From Butyrivibrio sp. (GTDB lineage Bacteria > Bacillota > Clostridia > Lachnospirales > Lachnospiraceae): a DNA stretch of 64,000 bases. The stretch lies in the NCBI GenBank assembly GCA_015056565.1, contig SVGB01000008.1, forward strand, positions 40,324-104,323. The letters are read 5' to 3'. Under the pieces are notes generated by a model, which saw nothing but the letters and a program-made list of their open reading frames with translations, did not search any database and was not told the origin of the DNA. Below are positions 25,928 to 34,422 of this stretch, in pieces; position 1 is the first letter of the stretch, and each line of letters begins with the position of its first letter. The position numbers were made by a program, and so were the translations under genes.

Positions 25928-26976
25928 TTCCGCTCTCCATATATCACATCCACAAAGTGCTGTGCCATGTGCTCGTTGCAGGCTGCGTTAACATGGATAT
26001 TGTCAAGGAGCCACTCCGAGCTGTTGTCAGCATCAATGGTTCCATAGTAGTTGTCGATAAATGTAACACCGGTGGCTCCGCAAACATCCATCATGAACTG
26101 GTAGTAGGTAGTGAGCCTTCCGTTTCCAAAGTCGTACATATCGCCGTTTACAAGGCTTCCTGACGCATCATAGGCGTAGCACATTGGAAATGACATGCAC
26201 ACGATCCTGATGAAAGGATAAGCCTCCTGAATGGCCTTGATGCCTGCTGTAAGAGCACCACTATAGGTGATAGGGTCCTCAGCATTGTCAGGGTTAAGTC
26301 CAATCCTGTAGCTGATATAGTCATGGGCATCATAGAAGATAACCAGGGTATCTATGGAATTCATATCAAGCCCCTCAAGAAGACTTACTCCCTGATAGTA
26401 CCTGGAATCCTCAAAGCTCTTTTCATTATCATGTAAAAGAGAAAAGTCCCTTGTTGAAATTGCCTTAGCCACATTGTAGAAAGAAAAGGCATCAAGAGGA
26501 TACTCTGGATTAAACTGAGCATTTTTAAGTGCCACTGTAGTCTCAGGGAAACCAGCATTTATGCATGTTGCCCCTGATTTTGCTGCAACCTGTTCAGCCA
26601 CGCCGTTCTCATCGCTATAGTAAGTAAGAATGTCATTTCCCAGGAAAAGAACTGTCTCCACGCCGTCATCTTCATGCATGGCCTTCTTGTCCTCTGGAAG
26701 CAAAAATACCTGGTCCTGAACCTCAACTTCAAAGTTGCCTTCAACCACACCTTCCGTCTCTACAGTTCCAGCATTCCACTTGATAAGCTTATAAGCTGTA
26801 AATGCGATCACCAGTCCAATAACTGCAAGCACCGCAATATGTGCCCACAACGGTATTTCAGAGAGACTAAACTTACCCTTCTCAGTACTTTTACGCTTCC
26901 GCCTGTCTCTTCTGTCCTTTTCAGTACTTCTTAAATTCTCGTTTTCTCTTCTCTCATTATCACTCATATAATTCAT
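25924..26976 (-). CDS. SGNH-fold membrane-anchored protein with altered active site
   Basis: A 350-residue protein with a charged N-terminus, one membrane segment (about residues 42-62) and an extracytoplasmic SGNH-type domain. Block I reads FLGNDILTYY where intact relatives, such as the 36151-37386 gene, read FFGDSQL, so the serine nucleophile position is Asp115. Block III is FYDAHDY in place of YGTNDF. Block V is intact (LLDNIHVNAA). This suggests a non-catalytic or repurposed protein. It is coupled by a 4-bp overlap to the flippase pair. Confidence 0.7.
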   Translation of the reverse strand: MNYMSDNERRENENLRSTEKDRRDRRKRKSTEKGKFSLSEIPLWAHIAVLAVIGLVIAFTAYKLIKWNAGTVETEGVVEGNFEVEVQDQVFLLPEDKKAMHEDDGVETVLFLGNDILTYYSDENGVAEQVAAKSGATCINAGFPETTVALKNAQFNPEYPLDAFSFYNVAKAISTRDFSLLHDNEKSFEDSRYYQGVSLLEGLDMNSIDTLVIFYDAHDYISYRIGLNPDNAEDPITYSGALTAGIKAIQEAYPFIRIVCMSFPMCYAYDASGSLVNGDMYDFGNGRLTTYYQFMMDVCGATGVTFIDNYYGTIDADNSSEWLLDNIHVNAACNEHMAQHFVDVIYGERK

Positions 26977-27006
26977 TCACTTTCGTATTCATTCACTTTT
27001 CCTGCA

Positions 27007-28185
27007 TCACCCGATCAGCGAGAAATAAATCATCAGATAAACTATATTGGGAACGATACATAGCATTGCCCCCAAAAGAACTCTTACCTTCCTGGTATAT
27101 ACAAGAAGTATCAGCGTCAGCAGCGCTATGAGTCCGCTACCAAATATAACTCCAAGGGAGCTGCACATTCCTGATAGCATATTTACAAAAAACAGCTCGA
27201 TCCATGGACACCAGTCTCTTCTTGGCTGCTCCCATTCCTTCTCCCTGCGGTTTGGTGGGGGTGTAGATCCCGCCTCCTCAAACATCCAGAGGAATATCCA
27301 GAAGATCAGCGGAAATACCAGGTTTGCAACCAGCGCCTTACCCTGCCAGGTCCTCATCAAAAAGAATGTGGCCGGGGTGTAGATAGAAACATTCCCAAAC
27401 ATCAGAAGGAATGCCACAATTATCATAAACACAGGAATAACCTGCTGTTTTGCCCTAAAGAGCACTCTTCCGATCTCCACATACACAAGATATACCAGGG
27501 GTATAAAGAAAAGAGGCATTATGCTGTGGGAAAGAACTGTCGCGTGGATCCCTGACTCTTTTGCCACAAAGGCGATCCACATGGTAATAGCCGCCAGCGC
27601 ATGCCGCATATCCAGAGAGGTTGATGTTCCTGTATAGGGCAGTATGGTGTTCATAACGTCTGCCTGCTGGGCTAAAAGAGATTCAACAACATAATATGCG
27701 TCGTCTCCATCAAAGCTTGCCATTATCACTGCCATTACCATCTGAAATGCCATTATCACAAAAAAGATCACCCACATTATGATGGTCTCTTTTGAATAAT
27801 CCAGCTTGTAAAATCCCGGATTGGATCTGGGGCTCATAAGGTCAAATACATCCGCGTGGGCTTCTCCGGGGAAAAGAGCCAGATAGTTCTTTTCGCCTTC
27901 CCTAAACTTCATCACGCTGCGAACTATTCCTGCCACCGCCAGAACAGCTACGCATATAATAAATATCTTCCTGCAATAGGTGAAAGCGCTGTAAGTCACC
28001 TTGGTCATACAGGCTATCGCCACAACCTCAAAGATGCCCATGTACACCAGATACCCAAGGATAAAGGTGATACCTACAGTTCGCCTGCTCCTTGGCAATA
28101 TGAAATTTACAAGTAGCCCCACACAGAATGGTACAATCAGCATCCACAGTACAAGGCTTGGTATTCCTGCCAGAATCTGAAGCAT
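27007..28185 (-). CDS. Polytopic membrane protein, DUF6077-like
   Basis: A 392-residue membrane protein with about ten segments and no large soluble tail. Features include MASFDGDDAYYVVESLLAQ, which holds an acidic pair on an external loop, then TSLDMRHALAAITMWIAF. From memory this resembles the N-terminal two thirds of DUF6077 proteins. The corresponding C-terminal part may be 24408-25226, separated by three genes. A GT-C-type role is plausible. The end is followed by two copies of AAAGTGAATGAAT (about 26978-27003) before the next start. Confidence 0.6.
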   Translation of the reverse strand: MLQILAGIPSLVLWMLIVPFCVGLLVNFILPRSRRTVGITFILGYLVYMGIFEVVAIACMTKVTYSAFTYCRKIFIICVAVLAVAGIVRSVMKFREGEKNYLALFPGEAHADVFDLMSPRSNPGFYKLDYSKETIIMWVIFFVIMAFQMVMAVIMASFDGDDAYYVVESLLAQQADVMNTILPYTGTSTSLDMRHALAAITMWIAFVAKESGIHATVLSHSIMPLFFIPLVYLVYVEIGRVLFRAKQQVIPVFMIIVAFLLMFGNVSIYTPATFFLMRTWQGKALVANLVFPLIFWIFLWMFEEAGSTPPPNRREKEWEQPRRDWCPWIELFFVNMLSGMCSSLGVIFGSGLIALLTLILLVYTRKVRVLLGAMLCIVPNIVYLMIYFSLIG

Positions 28186-28196
28186 ATCTTTATCCC

Positions 28197-28817
28197 TTAA
28201 TCAGCCATCACAAGATTTAAATGTTCCTGCAAAATGCTGATACCTGTTGTATTCTCGCCGCCGCGAGGAATGATGATGTCAGCGTACTTCTTACTTGGTT
28301 CAACGAACTGCTCATGCATGGGCTTAACTGTGTCCCTGTACTGAGTAAGTATAGACTCGATGCTCCTTGCCCTCTCAGACATGTCACGGATTATCCTTCG
28401 CATGAGCCTCTCGTCAGCATCAGTATCAACAAAGACCTTGATATCCATTAGGTCGCGAAGGGCCTGGCTCTCAAGGATAAGGATTCCCTCAAGGATTATT
28501 ACCTTTTTAGGAACCACATGTACAGTTTCATCTGACCTGTTGTGGATGGTGTAGTCATAGACAGGCATGTCGATCTCTTTGCCCTCTTTTAGCTTTTTTA
28601 CATCCTCGATCATCAGGTCTGTATCAAAGGAAGCAGGGTGGTCATAGTTGAGCCTGCTCCTATCCTCATAAGAAAGGTCATCGTGAGCCTTGTAGTAAGA
28701 GTCGTGATTGATAACGACAATGTCATCTCCAAATTTCTCTTTTATCTTTCTGACAATTGTGGTCTTACCGGAAGCTGTTCCTCCTGCGATTCCTACTATG
28801 CAAACCTTATCGCTCAT
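28197..28817 (-). CDS. udk: Uridine kinase
   Basis: Phosphorylates uridine or cytidine with GTP/ATP in the pyrimidine salvage pathway. The P-loop is GIAGGTASGKTT near the N-terminus, followed by INHDSYYKAHDDL, NYDHPASFDTDL and YDYTIHNR, all typical of uridine kinases. The start was chosen at ATG 28817 because AGGAGG lies exactly six bases upstream; the frame is open 7 codons further. It gives 206 residues, a normal length. A salvage enzyme inside a surface-glycan run may raise UTP for nucleotide sugars, but the placement could be incidental. Confidence 0.93.
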   Translation of the reverse strand: MSDKVCIVGIAGGTASGKTTIVRKIKEKFGDDIVVINHDSYYKAHDDLSYEDRSRLNYDHPASFDTDLMIEDVKKLKEGKEIDMPVYDYTIHNRSDETVHVVPKKVIILEGILILESQALRDLMDIKVFVDTDADERLMRRIIRDMSERARSIESILTQYRDTVKPMHEQFVEPSKKYADIIIPRGGENTTGISILQEHLNLVMAD

Positions 28818-28864
28818 ATGCATCCTCCTGTTTTTCATTTCAAGATCTTCCCTAGGGAAGTCTG

Positions 28865-30355
28865 TTACCCTTTTGTATAGTTGCAGCCATACGACTTGTA
28901 ATAGTTGTGGGAAAGTATCTCTCCCGACTGCGCATCATAGGTGATTATCTGTATATCATAATCTATTTTTGAATCGTCATATAAAAGATTGTTCTCAGGG
29001 TCCTCATCTGTATACAGGAACCTGAAAAGATGCTCTACCGGCTGATAGTGCAAGGTGCCCAGCCCAGTCTCTATCCCATCAAGAGCTTGCGCCCCGCTGG
29101 CTTCATATACCTGTCCGGACGCTGCATCTTTTATCATGATGTATGGTCCATCGGTGTGATAAATAGTAGATGTCACGATGAAATTGTGGATCAGGGTCCT
29201 CATCTCACTGTCGCCAAAAGCCTGGGATCCATCATTGATATACAGTATCGTACTGACATCTTCAGCCCCTGCCAGATAATTGAGCTGCTGATATACACTG
29301 TCAGAAGTAACTGCTATATCATAAATCTCATGGTAGAACTGGTCAGCTCTCTCCTGCCAGTATCCATATGCCGGATCATCTCTATGATCAGCACAATCGC
29401 CACTATCTGCCAAGATCTGACCAATACACTTGGTAGCCTTAATGGCTCCGTTGGCGTTCATGTGGCCCGTGTCATTAAGGTCTGTGTAAAGATCAACAAC
29501 ACCCATATTCTGCATGTTCACAAAGGGCACGTCATACTGCTCGCAGATGATCCTGGCGCTGTCCATAGCTCTTTTGTCATCAACGGATGCACTGCAGGTA
29601 AGGAAAGTTACATAAACGTCTATACCCTTCCTCTGGCACTCATCGATTATCTTGCGAAGGTACTCCTCGCCGATGGTATGTCCTCCAAGTCCGTTATCAT
29701 CTTCTGGATCTCCGTAGATACCGGGAGTCAGCTCAATTCCATAGCGCATCTCGGCACCAAAATATTTGTTCCTGTCACCATCACCCATGAGGGTTTTGTA
29801 GTCGTTACTCTTAAGTACATCCCATCTGTGGTGATAGATATAGAATGGCACAAGGAACTGCTTTTTGATCTCCTCATCATGGATAAGGTCGTTGATCGCA
29901 GCCACTTTCAGCTTATCAAGGGGCCAGCAGTCCATGTTCAGATGGAGCTGCGCCACAGAACTTGCCCTGTCTTCATCTGTGCTGTCCTCGTACATCTCAT
30001 CCAGGTACTTGTAGTCCTTTTGCAGCATGTAGGTGTCCACCACCACTGCCTTGGGAGTGCAGTACTGCAGAGCCTCAATTAGCTCCCAGTAGGTAGACTG
30101 CATGATGGAGCCGTGGCCTCCCATGTTGTAGGAGGTAATGCCATACTCTCCATACAGGACCGCAGGATTGATGGCATTGATCACGTGGGATGAGCCTATG
30201 AACAGCACATCGATCTGATCTGCCCTGTCAAAAAAGTCAGCGTATTTATATTCACTGTCCTTGTCCCTTAAAACCACTGTTGCGCCAAACACGCACAGCC
30301 CCGCAACGCACACAAAGGCCAGGGTCTTTAGGATATTCACTAATCTTATCTTCAT
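28865..30355 (-). CDS. SGNH/AlgX-like extracytoplasmic acyltransferase partner (pairs with 30364-31782 MBOAT)
   Basis: A 496-residue protein with an N-terminal membrane anchor and an extracytoplasmic SGNH domain. Block I is VLFIGSSHVINAINP and the distal catalytic pair is in DTGHMNANGAIKATK. An additional C-terminal region of about 170 residues, rich in acidic residues, follows the core; it is not present in the shorter partner at 20097-21188. It starts 8 bp after its MBOAT gene, so the two are certainly linked. Likely role: O-acylation of a surface polysaccharide. Confidence 0.82.
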   Translation of the reverse strand: MKIRLVNILKTLAFVCVAGLCVFGATVVLRDKDSEYKYADFFDRADQIDVLFIGSSHVINAINPAVLYGEYGITSYNMGGHGSIMQSTYWELIEALQYCTPKAVVVDTYMLQKDYKYLDEMYEDSTDEDRASSVAQLHLNMDCWPLDKLKVAAINDLIHDEEIKKQFLVPFYIYHHRWDVLKSNDYKTLMGDGDRNKYFGAEMRYGIELTPGIYGDPEDDNGLGGHTIGEEYLRKIIDECQRKGIDVYVTFLTCSASVDDKRAMDSARIICEQYDVPFVNMQNMGVVDLYTDLNDTGHMNANGAIKATKCIGQILADSGDCADHRDDPAYGYWQERADQFYHEIYDIAVTSDSVYQQLNYLAGAEDVSTILYINDGSQAFGDSEMRTLIHNFIVTSTIYHTDGPYIMIKDAASGQVYEASGAQALDGIETGLGTLHYQPVEHLFRFLYTDEDPENNLLYDDSKIDYDIQIITYDAQSGEILSHNYYKSYGCNYTKG

Positions 30356-30363
30356 AAAAAGCC

Positions 30364-31782
30364 TCAGAACTGTTGATAAATAAAGCTTGATGCGTTATAG
30401 CCCGCACCCCAGATGCCAAATATAAGGATGGACAAAATAGCCGCGATCATGATGATCCATCTGTACCAGATAGCCTGTTTTATTATCCTGTCCCTTATCT
30501 CTACTCCATTAAACGAGAGTATATCCATTGTTATCAAAAGAGCTATCCCTGCAACGCCAACATTGAAGCTGGCCTGTGATAGTCCTAAATTAAACAGGCT
30601 TCCATCAGTAAATACCCATGGGGTAAATTCAAAGCTCTTTTTGATTATGGTGACAGCATGCTCTAAGGTCGTTGCCCTGAAGAAAATCCAGGCAAAATTC
30701 ACAAGAAGGAAAGTCACAACAGTCTTAACAGTCCTGTGGGATAAGCCTCCCCTGTCAATCTTAAGGATATCAGAGACCTTGTCCCGCAGCGGCATTGTGA
30801 CAAATCCAATTATCTGATATACCGCATGAAGTATCCCCCATACAAGGAATGTCAGGGCTGAGCCGTGCCAGATGCCACTTACCGCAAAAACAATAAGGAT
30901 GTTCAGATACTTCCTCACTGTTCCCTTCCTGTTTCCTCCAAGAGAAATATAGACATAATCCCTTAGCCATGTGGACAATGATATATGCCATCTGCGCCAG
31001 AACTCAGCTATGCTCTTTGCCATGTAGGGACTGTCAAAATTCTTCATGACATCAATACCAAGTATCCTTGAAACGCCGATGGCGATGGCAGAGTATCCGG
31101 CAAAGTCACAGTAGATCTCAAAGGTATAAAACAGTGTTGCTATGGCAACAATGCTGCCATCCATAGATGCAGGAGCGCCATAGACTGTATTTACAAAAAT
31201 CGCCAGTCTGTCAGCGATCACAAGCTTTAAAAAATATCCCCACAGGATCTGCAAAAATCCATCCCTCATCCTGTCAAAATCCACGGTCACAGGATAAGAG
31301 AACTGAGGCAGCATATTCCCTGCTCTCTCAATAGGGCCTGATATTACCTGGGTAAAGAAAGATACGAAGAGCGCCAGCTTGCAGAAGTTGTGCTCAGCCT
31401 TAAGATCTCCCCTGTAGACATCCACCAGGTAGCCCACAGACTTTAACATGTAAAAAGAAATACCGATGGCACCCATTATCTTGTCGCTTCTAAAGACGAG
31501 CATTGCTGCGATCTCAATGATCACAGATACTGCCAGAATTGCCATAGCACCTGGAGATTTCTTTTTGCTGCCATCTCCAGATACCTTCTCCATCAAAAGA
31601 GCTGAAGCGTAAGTCACAACAACAGTTCCCGCCATAACAGCTGCAGCCTTAAGATCGATGCTAAGGTAAAAGGCTACGCTGATAACAAGGAGCCATATGT
31701 ACCTGAATTTCCTAGGAATTATAAAATTGATGATGGCTGCTAAAGGTAAGAGCAGCAAAAAAGATAAAGAAACAAACTGCAT
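30364..31782 (-). CDS. MBOAT membrane O-acyltransferase, third copy
   Basis: A 472-residue AlgI/PatA-type protein. Motifs are YCDFAGYSAIAIGVSRILG, EFWRRWHISLSTWLRDYVY near residue 262 and IWHGSALTF near residue 306 with the catalytic histidine. The family moves acetyl or other acyl groups to the outer face. The intact SGNH partner is immediately downstream. Upstream lies a 53-bp gap with a hairpin after the FAD oxidoreductase. Confidence 0.95.
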   Translation of the reverse strand: MQFVSLSFLLLLPLAAIINFIIPRKFRYIWLLVISVAFYLSIDLKAAAVMAGTVVVTYASALLMEKVSGDGSKKKSPGAMAILAVSVIIEIAAMLVFRSDKIMGAIGISFYMLKSVGYLVDVYRGDLKAEHNFCKLALFVSFFTQVISGPIERAGNMLPQFSYPVTVDFDRMRDGFLQILWGYFLKLVIADRLAIFVNTVYGAPASMDGSIVAIATLFYTFEIYCDFAGYSAIAIGVSRILGIDVMKNFDSPYMAKSIAEFWRRWHISLSTWLRDYVYISLGGNRKGTVRKYLNILIVFAVSGIWHGSALTFLVWGILHAVYQIIGFVTMPLRDKVSDILKIDRGGLSHRTVKTVVTFLLVNFAWIFFRATTLEHAVTIIKKSFEFTPWVFTDGSLFNLGLSQASFNVGVAGIALLITMDILSFNGVEIRDRIIKQAIWYRWIIMIAAILSILIFGIWGAGYNASSFIYQQF

Positions 31783-31808
31783 GTATTAAACCTTCTTACA
31801 TGGCAGTA

Positions 31809-31826
31809 GGCGGCAAAAGTGCCGCC
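31809..31826. other. Intercistronic GC-rich hairpin
   Basis: GGCGGCA (31809-31815) and TGCCGCC (31820-31826) form a 7-bp stem with a 4-nt loop in the gap between the FAD oxidoreductase and the MBOAT gene. No T run follows on either strand, so it is more likely an mRNA stability or processing element than a terminator. Confidence 0.5.
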
Positions 31827-31835
31827 CACTTATTA

Positions 31836-33419
31836 TTAGTCAACTTCAACCTCATCCTCTTCTGGCTTAGATGCGTCAGTTTCGTGGTATTCCTTCTCAG
31901 TGTTGACGTTCCAGATATTACTTCTGTCAGTGTTGCCACTTAAGATGTTCTTAACTGTCTCAAAGGAAGTGCACATAGAGTGGTCGATATTATTGTATCT
32001 GTGCTGACCATTACGTCCAACACAGTAAAGGTTGTCGATGGTGTTGAGATAGTCAACCAGCTTGTCCATCTCATCATAGGTATCAAAGTAAGCAGGATAA
32101 GCCTTCTTGACTCTCTCCATGTGGTAGTCGATAACCTCAGAAGCATTGCTGATAAGGTTAAGAGTAACCATCTCATCAATAGCCATCTTGGCAAACTCAT
32201 CCTCAGTCATGTTCCACATTGAGTCGCCCTCAAAACAGAAGTACTCAAGTCCAACCCAGACAGTATGCTCAAGGTCCTTAACAAGATATGGTGACCAGTT
32301 GTTGTAGATCTGGAAACGTCCCATTTTAACTGTTCTGTCCTGAACATATACCCAGTTATCAGGAACTATATTACCAATGGTCTTTATGTTAGTCTTGTTC
32401 TCAAGATTGAGCTTTGGAACAAGAACACCAAGAGTCATGTAATCTCTGTAAGGAAGACCTGCTGCGATCCTTGCAGGATCCTCTGGAACATCGTTCATGC
32501 CCTCAACAAGGTCTTTTACCGGCATTGAGCTGATGACTATATCGCCGTCGATATCGATCTCCTTGCCATCCTGAAGGTAGGTAACACCCTTAAGGTGGTT
32601 GCCATCCTTGCGGACCTTAACAACCTTGGCATTCATGATGATGGTTCCGCCAAGATCCTTGACCTCAGCAGCTGTTACATCCCACAGCTGACCTGGTCCA
32701 AGCTTAGGATAAGAAAACTCCTCAATAAGGGAAGTCTCAACCTTACCGCCGGTCTTGCCGGATTTTTTCCTTAAGGCGTTCTTTAAAACTGCCAGAATTG
32801 AAACACCCTTAACTCGCTGAGCTCCCCAGCTTGGGTCGATCTCAGAAGGGTGTCTGCCCCAGAGGTTTTCTGTATAGTACTCAAAGAACATTGAGTAGAG
32901 CTTTTTTCCAAATCTGTTTACATAGAAATCCTCAAGGGACTTCTCTTTTCTTTTAAATATCATTGCGCGCAGATATGAGAATCCGCAGGCTATTGTCTTG
33001 GCAAGACCCATGTTCTTAAAGGTCTCAACCTTAAGAGAAATCGGGTAGTCGTAAAACTTCCTGTCAAAGAAGATCCTGGATACGCGGTTACGTCTCAGCA
33101 TTACCCTGTCAGTCTTCTCAGGGTCAGGACCGCCTTCCTTCATCTGCATTGGACGGTCTAAAACTATATCGTCATAGGTAGGATGACCCTGCTGAGGGAG
33201 CATCTTTTCCCACCATTCATTGACCTCTGGAACCTTGGAAAAGAACCTGTGGCCACCCATGTCCATTCTGTTGCCCTTGTACTCAACAGTTCTTGAGATG
33301 CCACCAAATTTTGCAGTCTCTTCAAAGACTATTACCTGATAGTCCTTGGATTTTGTTAAAAGCTCATAGGCCGCAGTAAGACCTGCAGGGCCTGCCCCAA
33401 TAATAAGTACCTTTTTCAT
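31836..33419 (-). CDS. NAD(P)/FAD-dependent oxidoreductase, amine-oxidase/UGM-like fold
   Basis: A 527-residue flavoprotein with the Rossmann motif [14 protein letters not shown] near the N-terminus, [17 protein letters not shown] and a C-terminal FAD-binding [15 protein letters not shown]. The fold resembles UDP-galactopyranose mutase and protoporphyrinogen-oxidase-like enzymes, but the exact reaction is not evident. The C-terminal tail is acidic and probably disordered. It lies 28 bp from the UbiA-type prenyltransferase, and a joint role in making a polyprenyl-linked sugar is possible but unproven. Confidence 0.8.
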   Translation of the reverse strand: MKKVLIIGAGPAGLTAAYELLTKSKDYQVIVFEETAKFGGISRTVEYKGNRMDMGGHRFFSKVPEVNEWWEKMLPQQGHPTYDDIVLDRPMQMKEGGPDPEKTDRVMLRRNRVSRIFFDRKFYDYPISLKVETFKNMGLAKTIACGFSYLRAMIFKRKEKSLEDFYVNRFGKKLYSMFFEYYTENLWGRHPSEIDPSWGAQRVKGVSILAVLKNALRKKSGKTGGKVETSLIEEFSYPKLGPGQLWDVTAAEVKDLGGTIIMNAKVVKVRKDGNHLKGVTYLQDGKEIDIDGDIVISSMPVKDLVEGMNDVPEDPARIAAGLPYRDYMTLGVLVPKLNLENKTNIKTIGNIVPDNWVYVQDRTVKMGRFQIYNNWSPYLVKDLEHTVWVGLEYFCFEGDSMWNMTEDEFAKMAIDEMVTLNLISNASEVIDYHMERVKKAYPAYFDTYDEMDKLVDYLNTIDNLYCVGRNGQHRYNNIDHSMCTSFETVKNILSGNTDRSNIWNVNTEKEYHETDASKPEEDEVEVD

Positions 33420-33447
33420 ATCACAGATAAACCCCTTTGCAACGTAA

Positions 33448-34371
33448 TCATAATGTCAAAAGCTCTTCACTTAGCAGGTTGTGAAGGATTGGAATATCCA
33501 CCTGCAAAAGCAAAAAGAATAATATACAAAACACAACAACAAAGATCATCAGACCCTTTTCCTTGTACAGCTTCTCTGGAGCCTGAGCTGCCGAGTCCTC
33601 TTTGAAACTGATGTAGAGGTAGTAGCAGAAAAGCCCAACCATCACAGGAAGGAGCAGGATAAACTCAACCCTGTACTTCACAAGGAATACCCCGGTAAAG
33701 AATGATGAGATCATTGCATAGAAACATGCTGCACAAAGAAGCAGCCTCTCGTCATAGAATTTAAAGGACTTCCTGTACAGGGATGCAGTTGACTTGTCAT
33801 GGATCATCCTGTACTCGGAAAATCTCTTTACATCCATAAGGAACGCTCCGCCAAACCAGTAGCCAATAACAATGCTGACAGGTGGCAGGAACAGGTCTGT
33901 TACGATGAACCATCCGATCAGGAGCCTGATGGCATTGTTGATGGACTCAGACAACACGTCAACAACCGGAATATCCTTGGTCCTTATGGGCTTAACATTG
34001 TAGAGGATTCCCATAACCCAGAGCCACATCTCCACGTAAAAGACATTCCTGGAAACCAGAAGTGACAGCGCAAAACCTGCAATCGTAAGAAGTCCGTAAA
34101 TGGTGTAAACCACGCTCCCCTTTACGTCGTTCTCCACAACACTTCTGTGTTTTTTCACCGGGTGATACTTGTCAAACTCTGCATCCAGCCACTCATTGAT
34201 AACATAATTGGCTGAGGCTATGCAGCAGGTGGCAAAAAAGCCAACGATAAGCCTGTAGTAGAAGTTTTCCCCAAAACCTCCCGTAAGGAGAACAGCAAAG
34301 GCAACTCCCGGAAGTATGAATAATTGTTTGACCCAATGGTCAATGCGCATGATCCTGATATATTTTTTCAT
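33448..34371 (-). CDS. UbiA-family prenyltransferase, phosphoribosyl-polyprenyl-phosphate synthase-like
   Basis: A 307-residue protein with about eight membrane segments. The first Asp-rich motif is NEWLDAEFD at residues 59-67, fitting N(D/E)xxDxxxD, followed by [11 protein letters not shown]. That sequence is characteristic of the decaprenyl-phosphate phosphoribosyltransferase branch of UbiA enzymes rather than of the quinone or haem branches. The second motif region has [11 protein letters not shown]. The likely reaction is transfer of phosphoribose from PRPP to polyprenyl phosphate, the entry to lipid-linked pentofuranose donors. A matching 5-phosphatase is not seen nearby. Confidence 0.8.
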   Translation of the reverse strand: MKKYIRIMRIDHWVKQLFILPGVAFAVLLTGGFGENFYYRLIVGFFATCCIASANYVINEWLDAEFDKYHPVKKHRSVVENDVKGSVVYTIYGLLTIAGFALSLLVSRNVFYVEMWLWVMGILYNVKPIRTKDIPVVDVLSESINNAIRLLIGWFIVTDLFLPPVSIVIGYWFGGAFLMDVKRFSEYRMIHDKSTASLYRKSFKFYDERLLLCAACFYAMISSFFTGVFLVKYRVEFILLLPVMVGLFCYYLYISFKEDSAAQAPEKLYKEKGLMIFVVVFCILFFLLLQVDIPILHNLLSEELLTL

Positions 34372-34422
34372 TCTTACATTATACCTATAATTGGGATATA
34401 ATCCTAGTCTTTCTTGTGTTTA

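Noticed and set aside
29030..30082. A 350-codon plus-strand open frame
   Set aside because: Antisense to the SGNH gene at 28865-30355, which has clear motifs; the plus-strand translation has no recognisable domain.
31836..33419. Assignment of the FAD oxidoreductase as DprE1 partner of the UbiA enzyme
   Set aside because: The protein has an amine-oxidase/UGM-like layout, not the FAD-binding-4 layout of DprE1, so only a general flavoenzyme call is made.
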